Source: Rhododendron vialii (taxonomy: Eukaryota > Streptophyta > Magnoliopsida > Ericales > Ericaceae). From it: a DNA stretch of 64,000 nt. The notes under the pieces are model-generated. The model worked only from the letters and a program-made list of their open reading frames with translations, ran no database searches and was not told the origin of the DNA. The translations under genes were made by a program, and so were the position numbers. Below are positions 11,241-20,910 of the stretch, in pieces (position 1 is the stretch's first letter; each line of letters begins with the position of its first letter). Location of the stretch: assembly GCF_030253575.1 (NCBI RefSeq), contig NC_080562.1:29963852-30027851 (forward strand). Reading direction: 5' to 3'.

Positions 11241-11820
11241 CTCAATAGGCGCTGAAATTATTTGCCCACCACCTCTTTCATACCAAATTTAGGAAAACAA
11301 TCAAACTGGTACTAAACCGGACTGATTTGAAGGAAACCCAAAACAGCCGGTAAAAAGCCAACGGGAACCGTTGGCAAAAACAAAACAAAGAAAAGAAACG
11401 AAACACAGAAAACCCCTAAACCCAACCGCACACCTTATTACCTCACCTCAGGTCCAAGGCCTTCAAATTTGAGACGAAGGAAGAAAACTAGCCTCTGTCA
11501 GCGCCGCCGACCCCAAAGAGACCTCGCCGTTCAACAAACCGTCATCCGAAACCTGCGGAATCCGGAAGCATAAAGATGAGAGAGGTGAGGGGTAAGAGGA
11601 GAAGAGGAGGGGAGGGAGGCGAGGAGGCGGCGCCCCCCAAAATAAAAAATAAAAAAACAGGAAAAGATTTCTTGGGAGACGTCGGACTTTCTCTCTCTAG
11701 GGTCATTTTTATATTTGCCGTTGGGAATGCGTGTATTTCGTTTTCCCACGACCACGCGGTGTCGCCGCCCTCGGTTGGGTCATCTACTAAGCAACCAAAT
11801 CCCCGTTCAACTACTCCACG

Positions 11821-11840
11821 CCCCCCCCCCCCCCCCCCCC
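11821..11840. repeat. C homopolymer
   Basis: About twenty consecutive Cs, just upstream of the inverted-repeat element. It is a likely slippage site and assembly weak point. Confidence 0.9.
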
Positions 11841-11891
11841 TCCCGATAGGAGTACTTCCAAAAGCCCTCAATATCTAATTCCTATATATAT

Positions 11892-13010
11892 GAGAGAAAA
11901 TTCTACACTGCGCCTCCGTGTAAAATGGGTTGAGTGGCAAAGTGATGAAGAAATGACACGTGGCAATTGGAAAGCAATTGTTTCATCCTTATTGATGCAC
12001 GTTCTCTTTTGGTACCTTGTAGAATAGATACTTAATTATGTGAGTGTTAAAGACAAAAATAAATTATGACTCTTTAAAATAAAATAATAAAATTTTTGCA
12101 TTGGTTCAAACGGATAAAAAGTTAGAATACTTAATTTTTTACCATATTTTTTAATATATAAACAGACTAAAAAATTAAAGTATTCCAATTTTCAATCTGT
12201 TTGAACTGGTATGAATATCTTATTTTTTTTATCATATTATTCTCTACGGTCATAGTTAATTTTGATTTTCAAGACTCTCATAATTAAGTATGTGTTCTAC
12301 AAGATCTCAAAGAAAGAACAGATACTTAATTATGAGAGCTCTATAGACAAAAAAAATTAATTATGACACTTTAGAATTAAATGACCAAAAAAATAAGATT
12401 TTCGCACTGATTTAAACGGATTGAAAATTGGAGCACTTAATTTTTTTAGACTGTTTATATATTAAAAATAAGGTGAAAAAATTAAGTGCTCCAATTTTCA
12501 AACCGTTTGAACTGATGCGAAGATTTTTTTTATTTTATCATAAAAGGTCATAATTATTTTTTGTTTCCAGAGATCTCATAATTAAATATTTGTTCTTTCT
12601 TTGGGATCCTGTAGAGTAGATACTTAATTATGAGAGTTTTGAAGACAAAAATTAACTATGACCCTAGAGAATAATATGATCAGAAAAAATATCTTCGCAC
12701 AGGTTCAAACAGATTGAAAATTGGAGCACTTTAATTTTTTAGACTGTTTATTTATTAAAATATATCCAACTTTCAATCCGTTTAACCCGGTGCGAAGATT
12801 TTATTTATTTTATCGTTTTATTCTAAAGAGTCATAATTTATTTTTTGTCTCTAGCACTTTCATAATCAAGTATCTATTCTACAATGTACCAAAAGAAAAC
12901 GCTCATCAGCAAGGATGAAACGATTCCTTCCAAATTGGCCACGTGTCAATCCTTCATCACTTTGACCCTTAACCTCTTCTACACGGAGGGGCCGTGTAGA
13001 ATTTTCTCTC
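11892..13010. mobile_element. 1.1-kb inverted-repeat (foldback/MULE-like) element at the CYSTM promoter
   Basis: The two ends are long imperfect inverted repeats. The left starts GAGAGAAAATTCTACAC and the right ends GTGTAGAATTTTCTCTC, with similarity running more than 150 bases inward. The middle holds further inverted copies of a segment around GTTTGAACCGGTGCGAAGAT, so the element folds into nested hairpins. Each arm carries a CACGTG G-box (11957-11962 and 12940-12945). The same inner segment recurs at 51785-52500, so this is a dispersed family. No open frame and no clear target duplication were found. The superfamily is uncertain; long arms favour a Mutator-type or foldback element. Confidence 0.7.
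12938..12947. promoter_or_regulatory. G-box/ABRE-like site contributed by the element
   Basis: GCCACGTGTC, an ACGT-core site that plant bZIP and bHLH factors bind, lies about 70 bp upstream of the CYSTM TATA box in the right arm of the inverted-repeat element. The mirror copy GACACGTGGC is at 11955-11964. Function is inferred from motif and position only. Confidence 0.45.
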
Positions 13011-13018
13011 TTCCTGAG

Positions 13019-13025
13019 TATATAA
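13019..13025 (+). promoter_or_regulatory. TATA box of CYSTM copy 2
   Basis: TATATAA lies about 150 bp upstream of the start codon, with a CT-rich leader after it (13112-13150). It starts only 9 bp after the end of the inverted-repeat element, so upstream control of this gene lies inside transposon sequence. Confidence 0.6.
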
Positions 13026-13113
13026 CCCCCCAAGGTCAGCTTTCATCTCCATCAACCCTTCTTCTTATCATCCCCCTACATCTCCCAACTTAATACTACA
13101 ATTCAACATCTCC

Positions 13114-13152
<39 letters not shown>

Positions 13153-13170
13153 TGGATTTTTGTCTTCAAG

Positions 13171-13508
13171 ATGAATCACTACAATAATCAAAACCAGTCC
13201 CAAGGTAATTTTACATCTTCTTTAATTATTGTCCCTACTTTTGTTTTTGTGAAACATCGTTTCTTGTTTTTTCATTGCTTTTAAACTCCATTAAAAACTT
13301 CTGGTTTATTAATTCTTGGTTTCTTGATTTAACTTTGCAGCGGTATATCCTCCACCTCTTCCACCTAGCACTGCTGCGTACTCTGGTCCATACGTGGTTC
13401 CGCCGCCGATGGGTTATCCAATGAAAGACACTCAATCTCAAACCAATAATTTCCCTCCTCCGGGGAAAACTCAAGCCAGGGGTGATGGCTTCTGGAAAGG
13501 ATGGTTAG

Positions 13509-13578
<70 letters not shown>

Positions 13579-13903
13579 GTTATTTGAAAAAAATCAATCT
13601 CTCTCTCAAAGTTATTTGAAAAAAATCAATTTATGGCTTACATTTATTTTAGATGTGGTGACCATAACGCCAATTGAAATTTTTTGGTTGTATAGGGCTC
13701 CGTTCGTTATTTTTTGAATTAAAAGTCATCATTGTAAGAGAATAAACTATCTCGTCAAGCAAGAAATAAGTACTTAAAAAATAAGATACTTAGCGGAACG
13801 GAAGAATTTGATCCAATTACTAATACCATTACGTTTATGATCTGCTGTGTTGTGCAGTTGTGCTGCCCTTTGCTGCTGCTGTGTGCTGGACGCTTGCTTC
13901 TAA
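13171..13903 (+). CDS. CYSTM (cysteine-rich transmembrane module) peptide, copy 2, complete
   Basis: Three exons, 13171-13204, 13341-13503 and 13858-13903, join in frame to an 80-residue peptide with GT-AG introns (GTAATT...TTGCAG and GTTAGC...GTGCAG). It starts MNHYNNQNQSQ, has a Pro/Tyr-rich middle (YPPPLPPSTAAYSGPY, then PPPMGYP) and ends DGFWKGCCAALCCCCVLDACF, the CYSTM module in which a Cys-rich hydrophobic tail anchors the peptide in the plasma membrane. Members are stress-responsive and may work in redox sensing or metal binding (family knowledge). The start is the first ATG after the CT-rich leader. Intron 2 carries a (CT)n run and a MITE. Copy 1 lies 13.8 kb upstream on the same strand. 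Confidence 0.9.
13511..13575. repeat. (CT)n microsatellite in CYSTM intron 2
   Basis: About 32 CT units starting eight bases after the exon 2 donor. It forms a long pyrimidine tract near the splice site and may vary between individuals. Confidence 0.95.
13695..13803. mobile_element. Short MITE in CYSTM intron 2
   Basis: A 109-bp element with inverted ends GGCTCCGTTCGTTATTTTTT and AAAATAAGATACTTAGCGGAAC. Related copies lie at 31699-31866 and, truncated, near 14590-14705. The termini resemble hAT-type MITEs. It ends about 50 bp before the last-exon acceptor. Whether copy 1 has it is unknown, because the window starts inside that intron. Confidence 0.55.
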
Positions 13904-14545
13904 AGGGGATTGATAGACTATAGACTACGCGGATCAAAAAAAAAAAAAGAGAAGACTATATAGACTACATTTTTACACAGTCTTGGATCAGATTTTATTC
14001 ATTTCATGTATATTTCGATTGTTATTGTCGCAGCCGGATTGGTCTCGTAGTTTTCATTTATGCAGACTTTAATCTGATTTATTCGTTTGATGTACATACA
14101 TTTCGATTGTATTGTTGAATAAAACCTGCCGGATTTTTGGTATCATCCCATCCACGAAGTCATAATTTGGTAAATGACGCAATCATCTATTCCAGTAAGG
14201 TTTCTTTTCTGTTTCTTTTTTTTTTCGGAAATTTCGTTTTGTGAAATCATTTTTCCTCACAAAATAAGAAACGGTCCCTCTCACGCATCATCAATGGTAG
14301 AGGAATCCTTCCATTGAAACAGGCGGAAAGATAAAGATCAAGATTGAACCTTAGTAATTGGAAAACTAGTCTTGAATCAAAGCAACGGATTTTATCCATT
14401 TTGAGGTTTTCTACTGGAATATGATCGAGGATTTTGAAGTTCACAGAATTTTTTTAACATAGAATGATGGTATTTGTGATTTTTCCCATTCGTTTAAAGT
14501 AAATGTAATCTAAAACATAGTGAGATCAGGCTTCTGATGATCAAT
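13817..14545. repeat. Tandem gene-duplication block, copy 2 (partner 1-1045)
   Basis: Matches the start of the window from the end of intron 2 through the last exon and 3' flank. It differs by small indels, including an extra A-rich insertion near 13935 with repeated TAGACTAC. It lacks the MITE of copy 1. Confidence 0.85.
14118..14123 (+). terminator. Candidate poly(A) signal of CYSTM copy 2
   Basis: AATAAA about 215 bases after the stop codon, conserved in copy 1. Confidence 0.5.
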
Positions 14546-14857
14546 GCCATAGTTTGCACCACTTAAAAATACTCCTAAATACTTCTTTGGAAAAATAAGT
14601 GCTTCTTTTTTGAATTAAAGGTGATGTAATGCAAGAGAATGACTTGTCTTCTAAAGCGGAAAATAACTACTTAAAAAATAAAAACCTTAACGGAACGGAG
14701 CCTTAAACGAAGCAAACTCTGCTTATAACGTGAGCATGCATTGAGCAAAATCAAGAACACATCAGAGTGAGTTTATTTATACAGGTAATAGAATTAAGCC
14801 TCCTACTATTTCATGTCAAATAGGTGGAAGAGGTGTAGTTTAGTCAGTATTACTTGT

Positions 14858-17213
14858 TCATACCCCATTTTCTACCACAACCAATGCCTTCTGCTCTTGC
14901 TTTCCTTCTTTTGCTTCTTCCACTTCTTCTTCTTGTTCTTCTTCCACTTTTGTTTTCAAATGTTGTCGGTTGTATCGCAGTATCACCACAAATATGAAAG
15001 CTATATGAAACCAAAGCGTCGTTAGAAACTATCTGACTGTACCCGAAGTTGTAACCGTTATAGTTCATCCGAAAAGAAAACAATACCGAACATTTTCAAC
15101 AAAAAATTGCAGGCACGCCATCTATCTTCCAATTAAAACTGTGCAGTAAATCTGCTTTACCTGCAAATATACGTGTTCTAATCGAGGTCAGATTCCAAAA
15201 GGCCGTAGCTATTGATGCTGCCACAATCTTCTTATGAGAACAAGCCCGCCATGCCTCCAACACCCGCCTTTTCAAGCACTCAACTGCTTTTTACAAAACA
15301 CCCTCTTCCTTAGTAAGCCTTCAATATGGATTGCATTCAACCAAATACACAAATTGCATGCGCAAGTTTTTTTCTTTTACCTTTAGTGTTGATCTGAACA
15401 CAATACAAGGAATACAGTTTTGGCCCGGTAAAGCTAATGAAAAATCCTGTCAGATTTGCTCAATTAGATTCAAGATTTTCACATCTAGAGTTTCAAGGAA
15501 TGCTTAAAAACCATGTGTTCAATAAAAATCTTACCTATGGCACAAAGTCTTCTTAGTGTCATGAGATGGCCATACTCAGATCCCATGAGCAGCATTGGAG
15601 CAACCTATTAACACAGAAAAGGTTGAATTTTGAGTACCCATTTCTGCAGTTCTAAAGACTAGACTGAAAGGAAAGTAAGTTTATGCCAAATACTTTAAGA
15701 GTCATGGTTGGTTCGCCCGAGAAAAGGTCTCGTGTTTTCGAAATTGCTAGGTTTAGTGGTGGAAGTATCACTCTAGCCACTCTCAATATGTCATCTTCTT
15801 CCACCTTAAATTCTCGCTTGTTTTCCTCATTAACCCTGTGAAAATTGGCCATTCAAGCAAATTATAAATCGGAGAATGATGTAACTGGCACAAGAAAATA
15901 TACTGTGAAAATGAAGGCGGCTTACCTTTGGTAGATTGAACTGGAGAAGAATGACAGTCCCAAAAAAAGGAGGCCCAATTGAGAGATCAAAGTGAAGATG
16001 CTACAAACACATCATTGGAAAACTTTAGGCATCACAGATCAAAGCTTATCACACACACAAACATACCCCCAAGCCTGGGGCCAGTCCACACAGAGACTTT
16101 GCTCCGGTCAAGTGGTGGCCCCACTAGTGGATGGTGTGTTTATGATCCATAGGATAATAGTCGGGGCGTGGAAGCTGGCTCAAACACTTGATTATAAAAA
16201 CAAAAGCTTAACACACACGGAGATAGACTAAATTGCATACCTAAAGCTAACCCCCTTAGCAAAGCAAGAAGACAGGACACACAGTGAACCAAAACCAAAC
16301 CAAAGGCTTGATTTTGAGACATCATTCCACATAATTAGATCAGTCACCAGCTGTCCAATTCGATCCAGATTACGCAGATCTCCATCACTTGTTCCTAAAA
16401 ATAAAATAAAATAACACCACACAAATTATCCCAAATCAATCGATTCAAACTCAATTAGAAACATCACAACAAAATCCCAAGAAACCAAAAACCCTCCACA
16501 GTCAAATAAATGAATAACTAATACCATCCGTTCCGAAATGGCAGTCCATTATGAAAAGACGTGCATTTTTTCAAATCAAAAATAAATTATTTCTTGTGCA
16601 TAATTTTTAAAATTTATTGACACCAAATTAAAATTCCCAATTAGTCCCTTGAATCTGGTGTCTAAAACGTGAGGAGTAACAAGTGAGACATACTTGGGGG
16701 TGGAATCGAAGTCACCGAACCGAGCTTATCCTTCTTAGACCGCCCGCTATTCCGCCTCTTTCTACCCCTACCCACGTCTTCCACCACACCCAAATCCCTC
16801 TCCTCTCTTACCACCTCCGGCTCCAACCGCCTGCGCGGCCTCCTCCCATTCCTAGGCGACCCACAAACCAAAACCCCCATCGACCCGTTCCGATTCTTGC
16901 ACTTCCTCCTCGACCCGACCGGCTCAACAGCAGGAGGCTCTTCGGCCGCTTCGACAAGCCGGTCGGCGAGACGGGTCTTGGATTTCCGGAGAGGGGATGG
17001 GGAGAGGAGCAGGAGCTCGCGGATGGGGAGAGCGGTGGGAGAGGAGGGTGATGGTGACGGAGCGGCCGTGATTTTGGGAGATGTGGCTAGGTCGAGGGTG
17101 AGGCGGGGAGTGGGAGAGGGCGAGGATTGGGAGTGGGTGAGGCGAGAGAGGCGGGAAGACGAGGTGATGATGAGCCGGGGTCTAGACCGGCGAGAGGGCG
17201 GTGTTGAATCCAT
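14858..17213 (-). CDS. Reticulon-like protein, RTNLB17/18/21 type
   Basis: Eight exons on the minus strand (17213-16694, 16394-16241, 16000-15926, 15835-15694, 15604-15535, 15446-15381, 15283-15161, 15000-14858) join through GT-AG introns with matching phases into 430 residues with no internal stop. The N-terminal exon is a long basic, Ser/Pro-rich region starting MDSTPPSRRSRPR and containing LPIRELLLLSPSPLRKS. The reticulon domain follows: DLIMWNDVSKSSLWFGFGS and a first hydrophobic hairpin to about residue 245, the NEENKREF loop, a second segment (GFFISFTGPKLYS), then KIVAASIATAFWNLTS. The tail is Glu-rich (EEEQEEEVEEAKEG). Plant RTNLBs are ER membrane proteins that shape tubules; long N-termini mark the RTNLB17/18/21 group. 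The whole structure appears intact. Confidence 0.92.
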
Positions 17214-17337
17214 GGACGAGATTTTGATGTGTTTAGAGCTGTGAGGAGTTGTTTTCTAGAGAGAAATAACGAGTTGTTCTTCGGAGGAAAACAGAGAAGG
17301 GTGTCGAAGGAGGGCTTATGCCTTATGGTTAAGAGCC

Positions 17338-17341
<4 letters not shown>

Positions 17342-17379
<38 letters not shown>
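17342..17379. repeat. (GA)n in the reticulon 5' flank
   Basis: About 19 GA units, reading as (CT)n on the reticulon strand, about 130 bases upstream of its start codon, so probably in the leader or core promoter. Confidence 0.85.
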
Positions 17380-17382
<3 letters not shown>

Positions 17383-17599
17383 CTTTTCTTTTGAATCTTT
17401 TTACGGCGGAAGTGGTGGGTCCGGAAATTGCAACGGTAAAGAAGCACGAGTGGGTTCTTTGGGCAAGCGTGAATTTTTTTTTTATTTTTTATCACCAAGC
17501 ATTATAGTGATTGATCAACAAGATTACCGTCCATCTCGACAATGAAAATTCGGATTTTGAAAAAACTCTTGTGGAATTTTTTTTTAAAATCCGAACCGT

Positions 17600-18289
17600 G
17601 GTGAAATTGAGAACGGTGGGAAAGCGGTAAATATTGAGTGATTGGCGTAGACTTTTCGGTGATTGAGTCTAGAGCATATTACAAAATTAGCAAAATTCCC
17701 GTGTGGATGGCTAGTCCAGACATTCCTAGCCATCGAAAGAAGAAAAAAACACAAAAACAAAAAAACTCACATGATTATTGAATACGTTCCTTTGGCTTGA
17801 TTTGGATTAAAGCACGGAATGTATTTCCACCATCATCAATTCACCATCTTCAAATAAAGTATTTTTTCATGATCATAAGTAGAAAGTTCATATTCTTCGG
17901 TCATTAATAAACAATTTTTTAGACAATAATTAATGTAATTTTTCAGGAAAAAATAACGGTGCATTCCGAAGTATAAAATGGAAGAGAAGAGATGTCATGA
18001 CTGGAAATTTAGAATAAGACAACCTTTTCAATTTCTTCTTCTTCTGCATATGGAGAGGTTCTCCCATAACGTGTTAAACAAATTTTGGAGCAAGAAGAGT
18101 ATAGACATTTTCCTTCCCACATGGATAGAAGTGAATTAACAGGACGCCTCAAAGTGCTCATGGTATATTATGAATATGCATACCAATGCTGAAATTTGAA
18201 GAAAAAGGATGTTACGTACATATTTTCTAGAAAATCAGTGGTAGGAGATCATGGTTAGTGCGATAGGATAGTTGTCATGTTCTATAGGG
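17600..18289. other. Intergenic, nothing recognised
   Basis: AT-rich sequence between the reticulon 5' flank and a hAT-like element. No domain-bearing frame. Confidence 0.45.
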
Positions 18290-18997
18290 TAGGGCTGTGC
18301 AAAAAAATCCTATGAACTGTGAAAACGGACCGACCGATCTGATCCGTACCTTTTGGATTTTATCCGTAGATTAATGATCCAAACACGGATTGAAAAATTA
18401 AAAAACCGTGACTCGCAGTTCGGTCCACGGATTTTTATTACGAAACCGTGGATTAGCCAAACAGGACCATAAGAATTTATTATAAATATATATATGTATA
18501 TATTAATATATATGTCTATACATAAATAATTTTCACCCACACAAACCCAAACTCTCAATGTGGGAGCCAGCCCAACTGACGCAGGCCCAAGAGCCTCGCC
18601 GCGAATGCAGCACAACGACAGCGGGCCCAAGTATGAAATTATCCTCTTACCCTTCCTCAAAAAAAAAAAAAATTTCACCTATAAATAAATTAATAAAATT
18701 TGTATACCAATCCAGTATATATATATGGTGCTTTTTTTTTTTGTTCCACTTTGATGTTTTTATTGTTCTTTGGTTTAAATGAACGTCTCGAAGACTAGAA
18801 CTGCATGTATTGTTTTTCATTTGGTGTTTGCTTTCATTTGGTGTATGCTCTGTTCTAGAATTGGAATGCAGCATTGAACTGTAATAATGCTTTAGTCAGC
18901 GAAATATATGATTATATGCTAGTGTTTAATTTTTGCTTACTTACGTAACAAAATCCGTGGACAAAACCGTAACCGATCCGAACTGCGAACAGCCCTA
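18290..18997. mobile_element. Non-autonomous hAT-like element
   Basis: The left end TAGGGCTGTGC and the right end GAACAGCCCTA are inverted repeats of hAT type. Subterminal text repeats around GGACCG, ATCCGT and CCGTGGA in both orientations (ATCCGTGGACAAAACCGT at right, its counterparts at left). The 8-bp flanks (CTATAGGG and CGTATGGG) agree only partly, so the copy is old or the boundary is off by a base. It is 708 bp with no transposase. Confidence 0.55.
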
Positions 18998-19228
18998 CGT
19001 ATGGGGTAGTGGTTTAGGGAACAGGAGGTGCTATAAAGCACCCCGGTGTAGTGCACATGTAGTGCGAAACACGGACCGTTAATCTCGTCAATCAACAATT
19101 ACGATGTGTTTTTAATCTTTGACCGGTGGTTTAATGGATGCTATCATTGGTTGCATATACAAATATAACATCTGTGTACCAATGAAGGGGAGTTTAATGT
19201 TAAAAGTCTTCGTTTGTAAACAGAAAAG

Positions 19229-19552
19229 CTATGTGCACAGCAGCTTATACACAGCAGCTGTGCACAGATGCCATTTTCTCCCGGCTCGGGTCGCACAAAG
19301 ATGATCGAAGCCGCTCATTTTGTTCTAAATATGTCGTTTAAGGTCTCTGTAAAAAATGAGCCTAAATTCTGTAGTGATTTTGGGTGTTTTGTTAACTCCT
19401 CTAACGATATCGAACGAAGCTCATTTTTTACAGAGACCTTAAACGACATATTTAGAACAAAATGAGCGGCTTCGATCATCTTTGTGCGACCCGAGCCGGG
19501 AGAAAATGGCATCTGTGCACAGCTGCTGTGTATAAGCTGCTGTGCACATAGC
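19229..19552. mobile_element. Hairpin element with perfect 133-bp inverted arms
   Basis: Positions 19229-19361 and 19420-19552 are exact reverse complements (GCTATGTGCACAGC at one end, GCTGTGCACATAGC at the other), separated by a 58-bp loop. There is no coding potential. A short direct repeat around TCGTTTGTAAA flanks it (about 19210 and 19558). The exact match of the arms implies a very young insertion or ongoing conversion. A transcript would form long double-stranded RNA. The superfamily is not clear. Confidence 0.85.
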
Positions 19553-20037
19553 ACTGCTCGTTTGTAAAAGACAGAGATCCGGTTCAACTCAATCAGAGCC
19601 AATGAAGTGGGACTCCTCTCCCTTTCTTCTATTTTTATTTTCGGTTACAAGAACATTCGTATCAAAGGATCTAGTACTATAATTGACACCGTAAAATATC
19701 TTATCAATACACAAATGTATAGCTCCCGAGGAATAACAATTGATACAACTACGCACAAACAAACATAATATAAAAAATAAATAAATAAACAATTGAATCT
19801 TCTTCTTTCAGGATCCATCTCGACGCACATCTCTGTTCCTTGCCTTCTTCACAACATCGCTGAAAATCAGAGTTCCGTGCTCATAAACCAAACAGAATGG
19901 TACAAAAGGAGTGGGTTTATTGATACAGAAACAAGAAAAAATGTAAAAAGACATCGAGATTGAAAGAGAGAACACAATTGGGAGAATACTGAAAATGACT
20001 GTCCTCTTGGAGTTCTGAAACAAAAATGACGAGTTGA

Positions 20038-20226
20038 ATTTTGTTCACCCTTCACTTAAGAGGGTAAACATTACCATCATTCCTATTGGTTGAAATGGTG
20101 TGAATCTCAGTACAAAGTGATGTCATACTTACCAAAAAGTGTATTGCATGGTAAACATGACATCACTTTGTGATGGGATCTATATCATTTCAACCAATAA
20201 GAAAGAGGATAATGTGAACAAAATTG
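20038..20226. mobile_element. MITE with long inverted ends
   Basis: About 190 bp. The left end ATTTTGTTCACCC and the right end GTGAACAAAAT are inverted, and similarity continues inward through CTATTGGTTGAAATG on one side and CATTTCAACCAATAAG on the other, plus AAAGTGATGTCAT in both halves. It is nearly a complete foldback. No clean target duplication. Confidence 0.6.
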
Positions 20227-20701
20227 CACTAAAAATGACTCGGTAAAATAGGATTTTGGGCTCTTGACTAGCTATATTGCTATTCATTGGTGTACAGTAA
20301 GGTCCAACTATAGGGCCTCAACAAGTTTTACCAAACAATCATTCTACCATCACATTCATTCACACACCTACGCTCACAACAAGAATGGAGCCTACACACA
20401 CTACACATTCAGTGTGTATGGCCCCATTCTTATTATGAATATAAATGTGTGAATGAATGTAGTGTTAGAATTTTCTTTTACCAAAACTTTTATTAATAGT
20501 ACAATTCAATTCATGAGCTGCAACCCATGCACAATAGCAGTTGTCAATCCAGCGTGGGATTGCGGTGTCGTCAATTGATAGTCCTAGTGCTTCTTTGCGT
20601 GCATCAGGCAGAAGGCTTTTATCCTACCGAGGCCATCTTCGAGAGATGATGGCTCAATAGCGAATGTAATCCGGAGCCAGTTCTTCGGGTCCCGTTCTGC
20701 A

Positions 20702-20910
20702 ACGGAAAAAAAAATTTTATTTTTTAAGAAGGTAATTTCAAATTCAAAAAGGGCTTATTAAAATTTAAAAATATACAATATGAATCTTATTTGAAAGATC
20801 TTTATACGATAAAAAAATTAAAAATTTATTTTTTATTTATATTATTTTTAAATTTAAAAAGATGAAATAAACTACTTTTTTAAAAAAGTTTCTTAAACGA
20901 GGCCTCAGTC
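20702..20910. repeat. AT-rich MITE-like sequence
   Basis: Lies just upstream (in gene sense) of the last exon of pseudogene A. Its text (TTTTTTAAGAA, ACTACTTTTTTAAAAAAGT, ends near CAACGGAAA and ACGAGGCCTCAG) is like the element at 38071-38308. The ends are too degenerate for a firm boundary. Confidence 0.35.

Noticed and set aside
11542-11878. Gly/Pro-rich frames on both strands
   Set aside because: Low-complexity sequence beside a C homopolymer; no start context, domain or splice signals.
16683-17244. Plus-strand frames opposite reticulon exon 1
   Set aside because: Antisense shadows of a GC-rich coding exon. The minus strand has a complete spliced gene with a recognisable domain.
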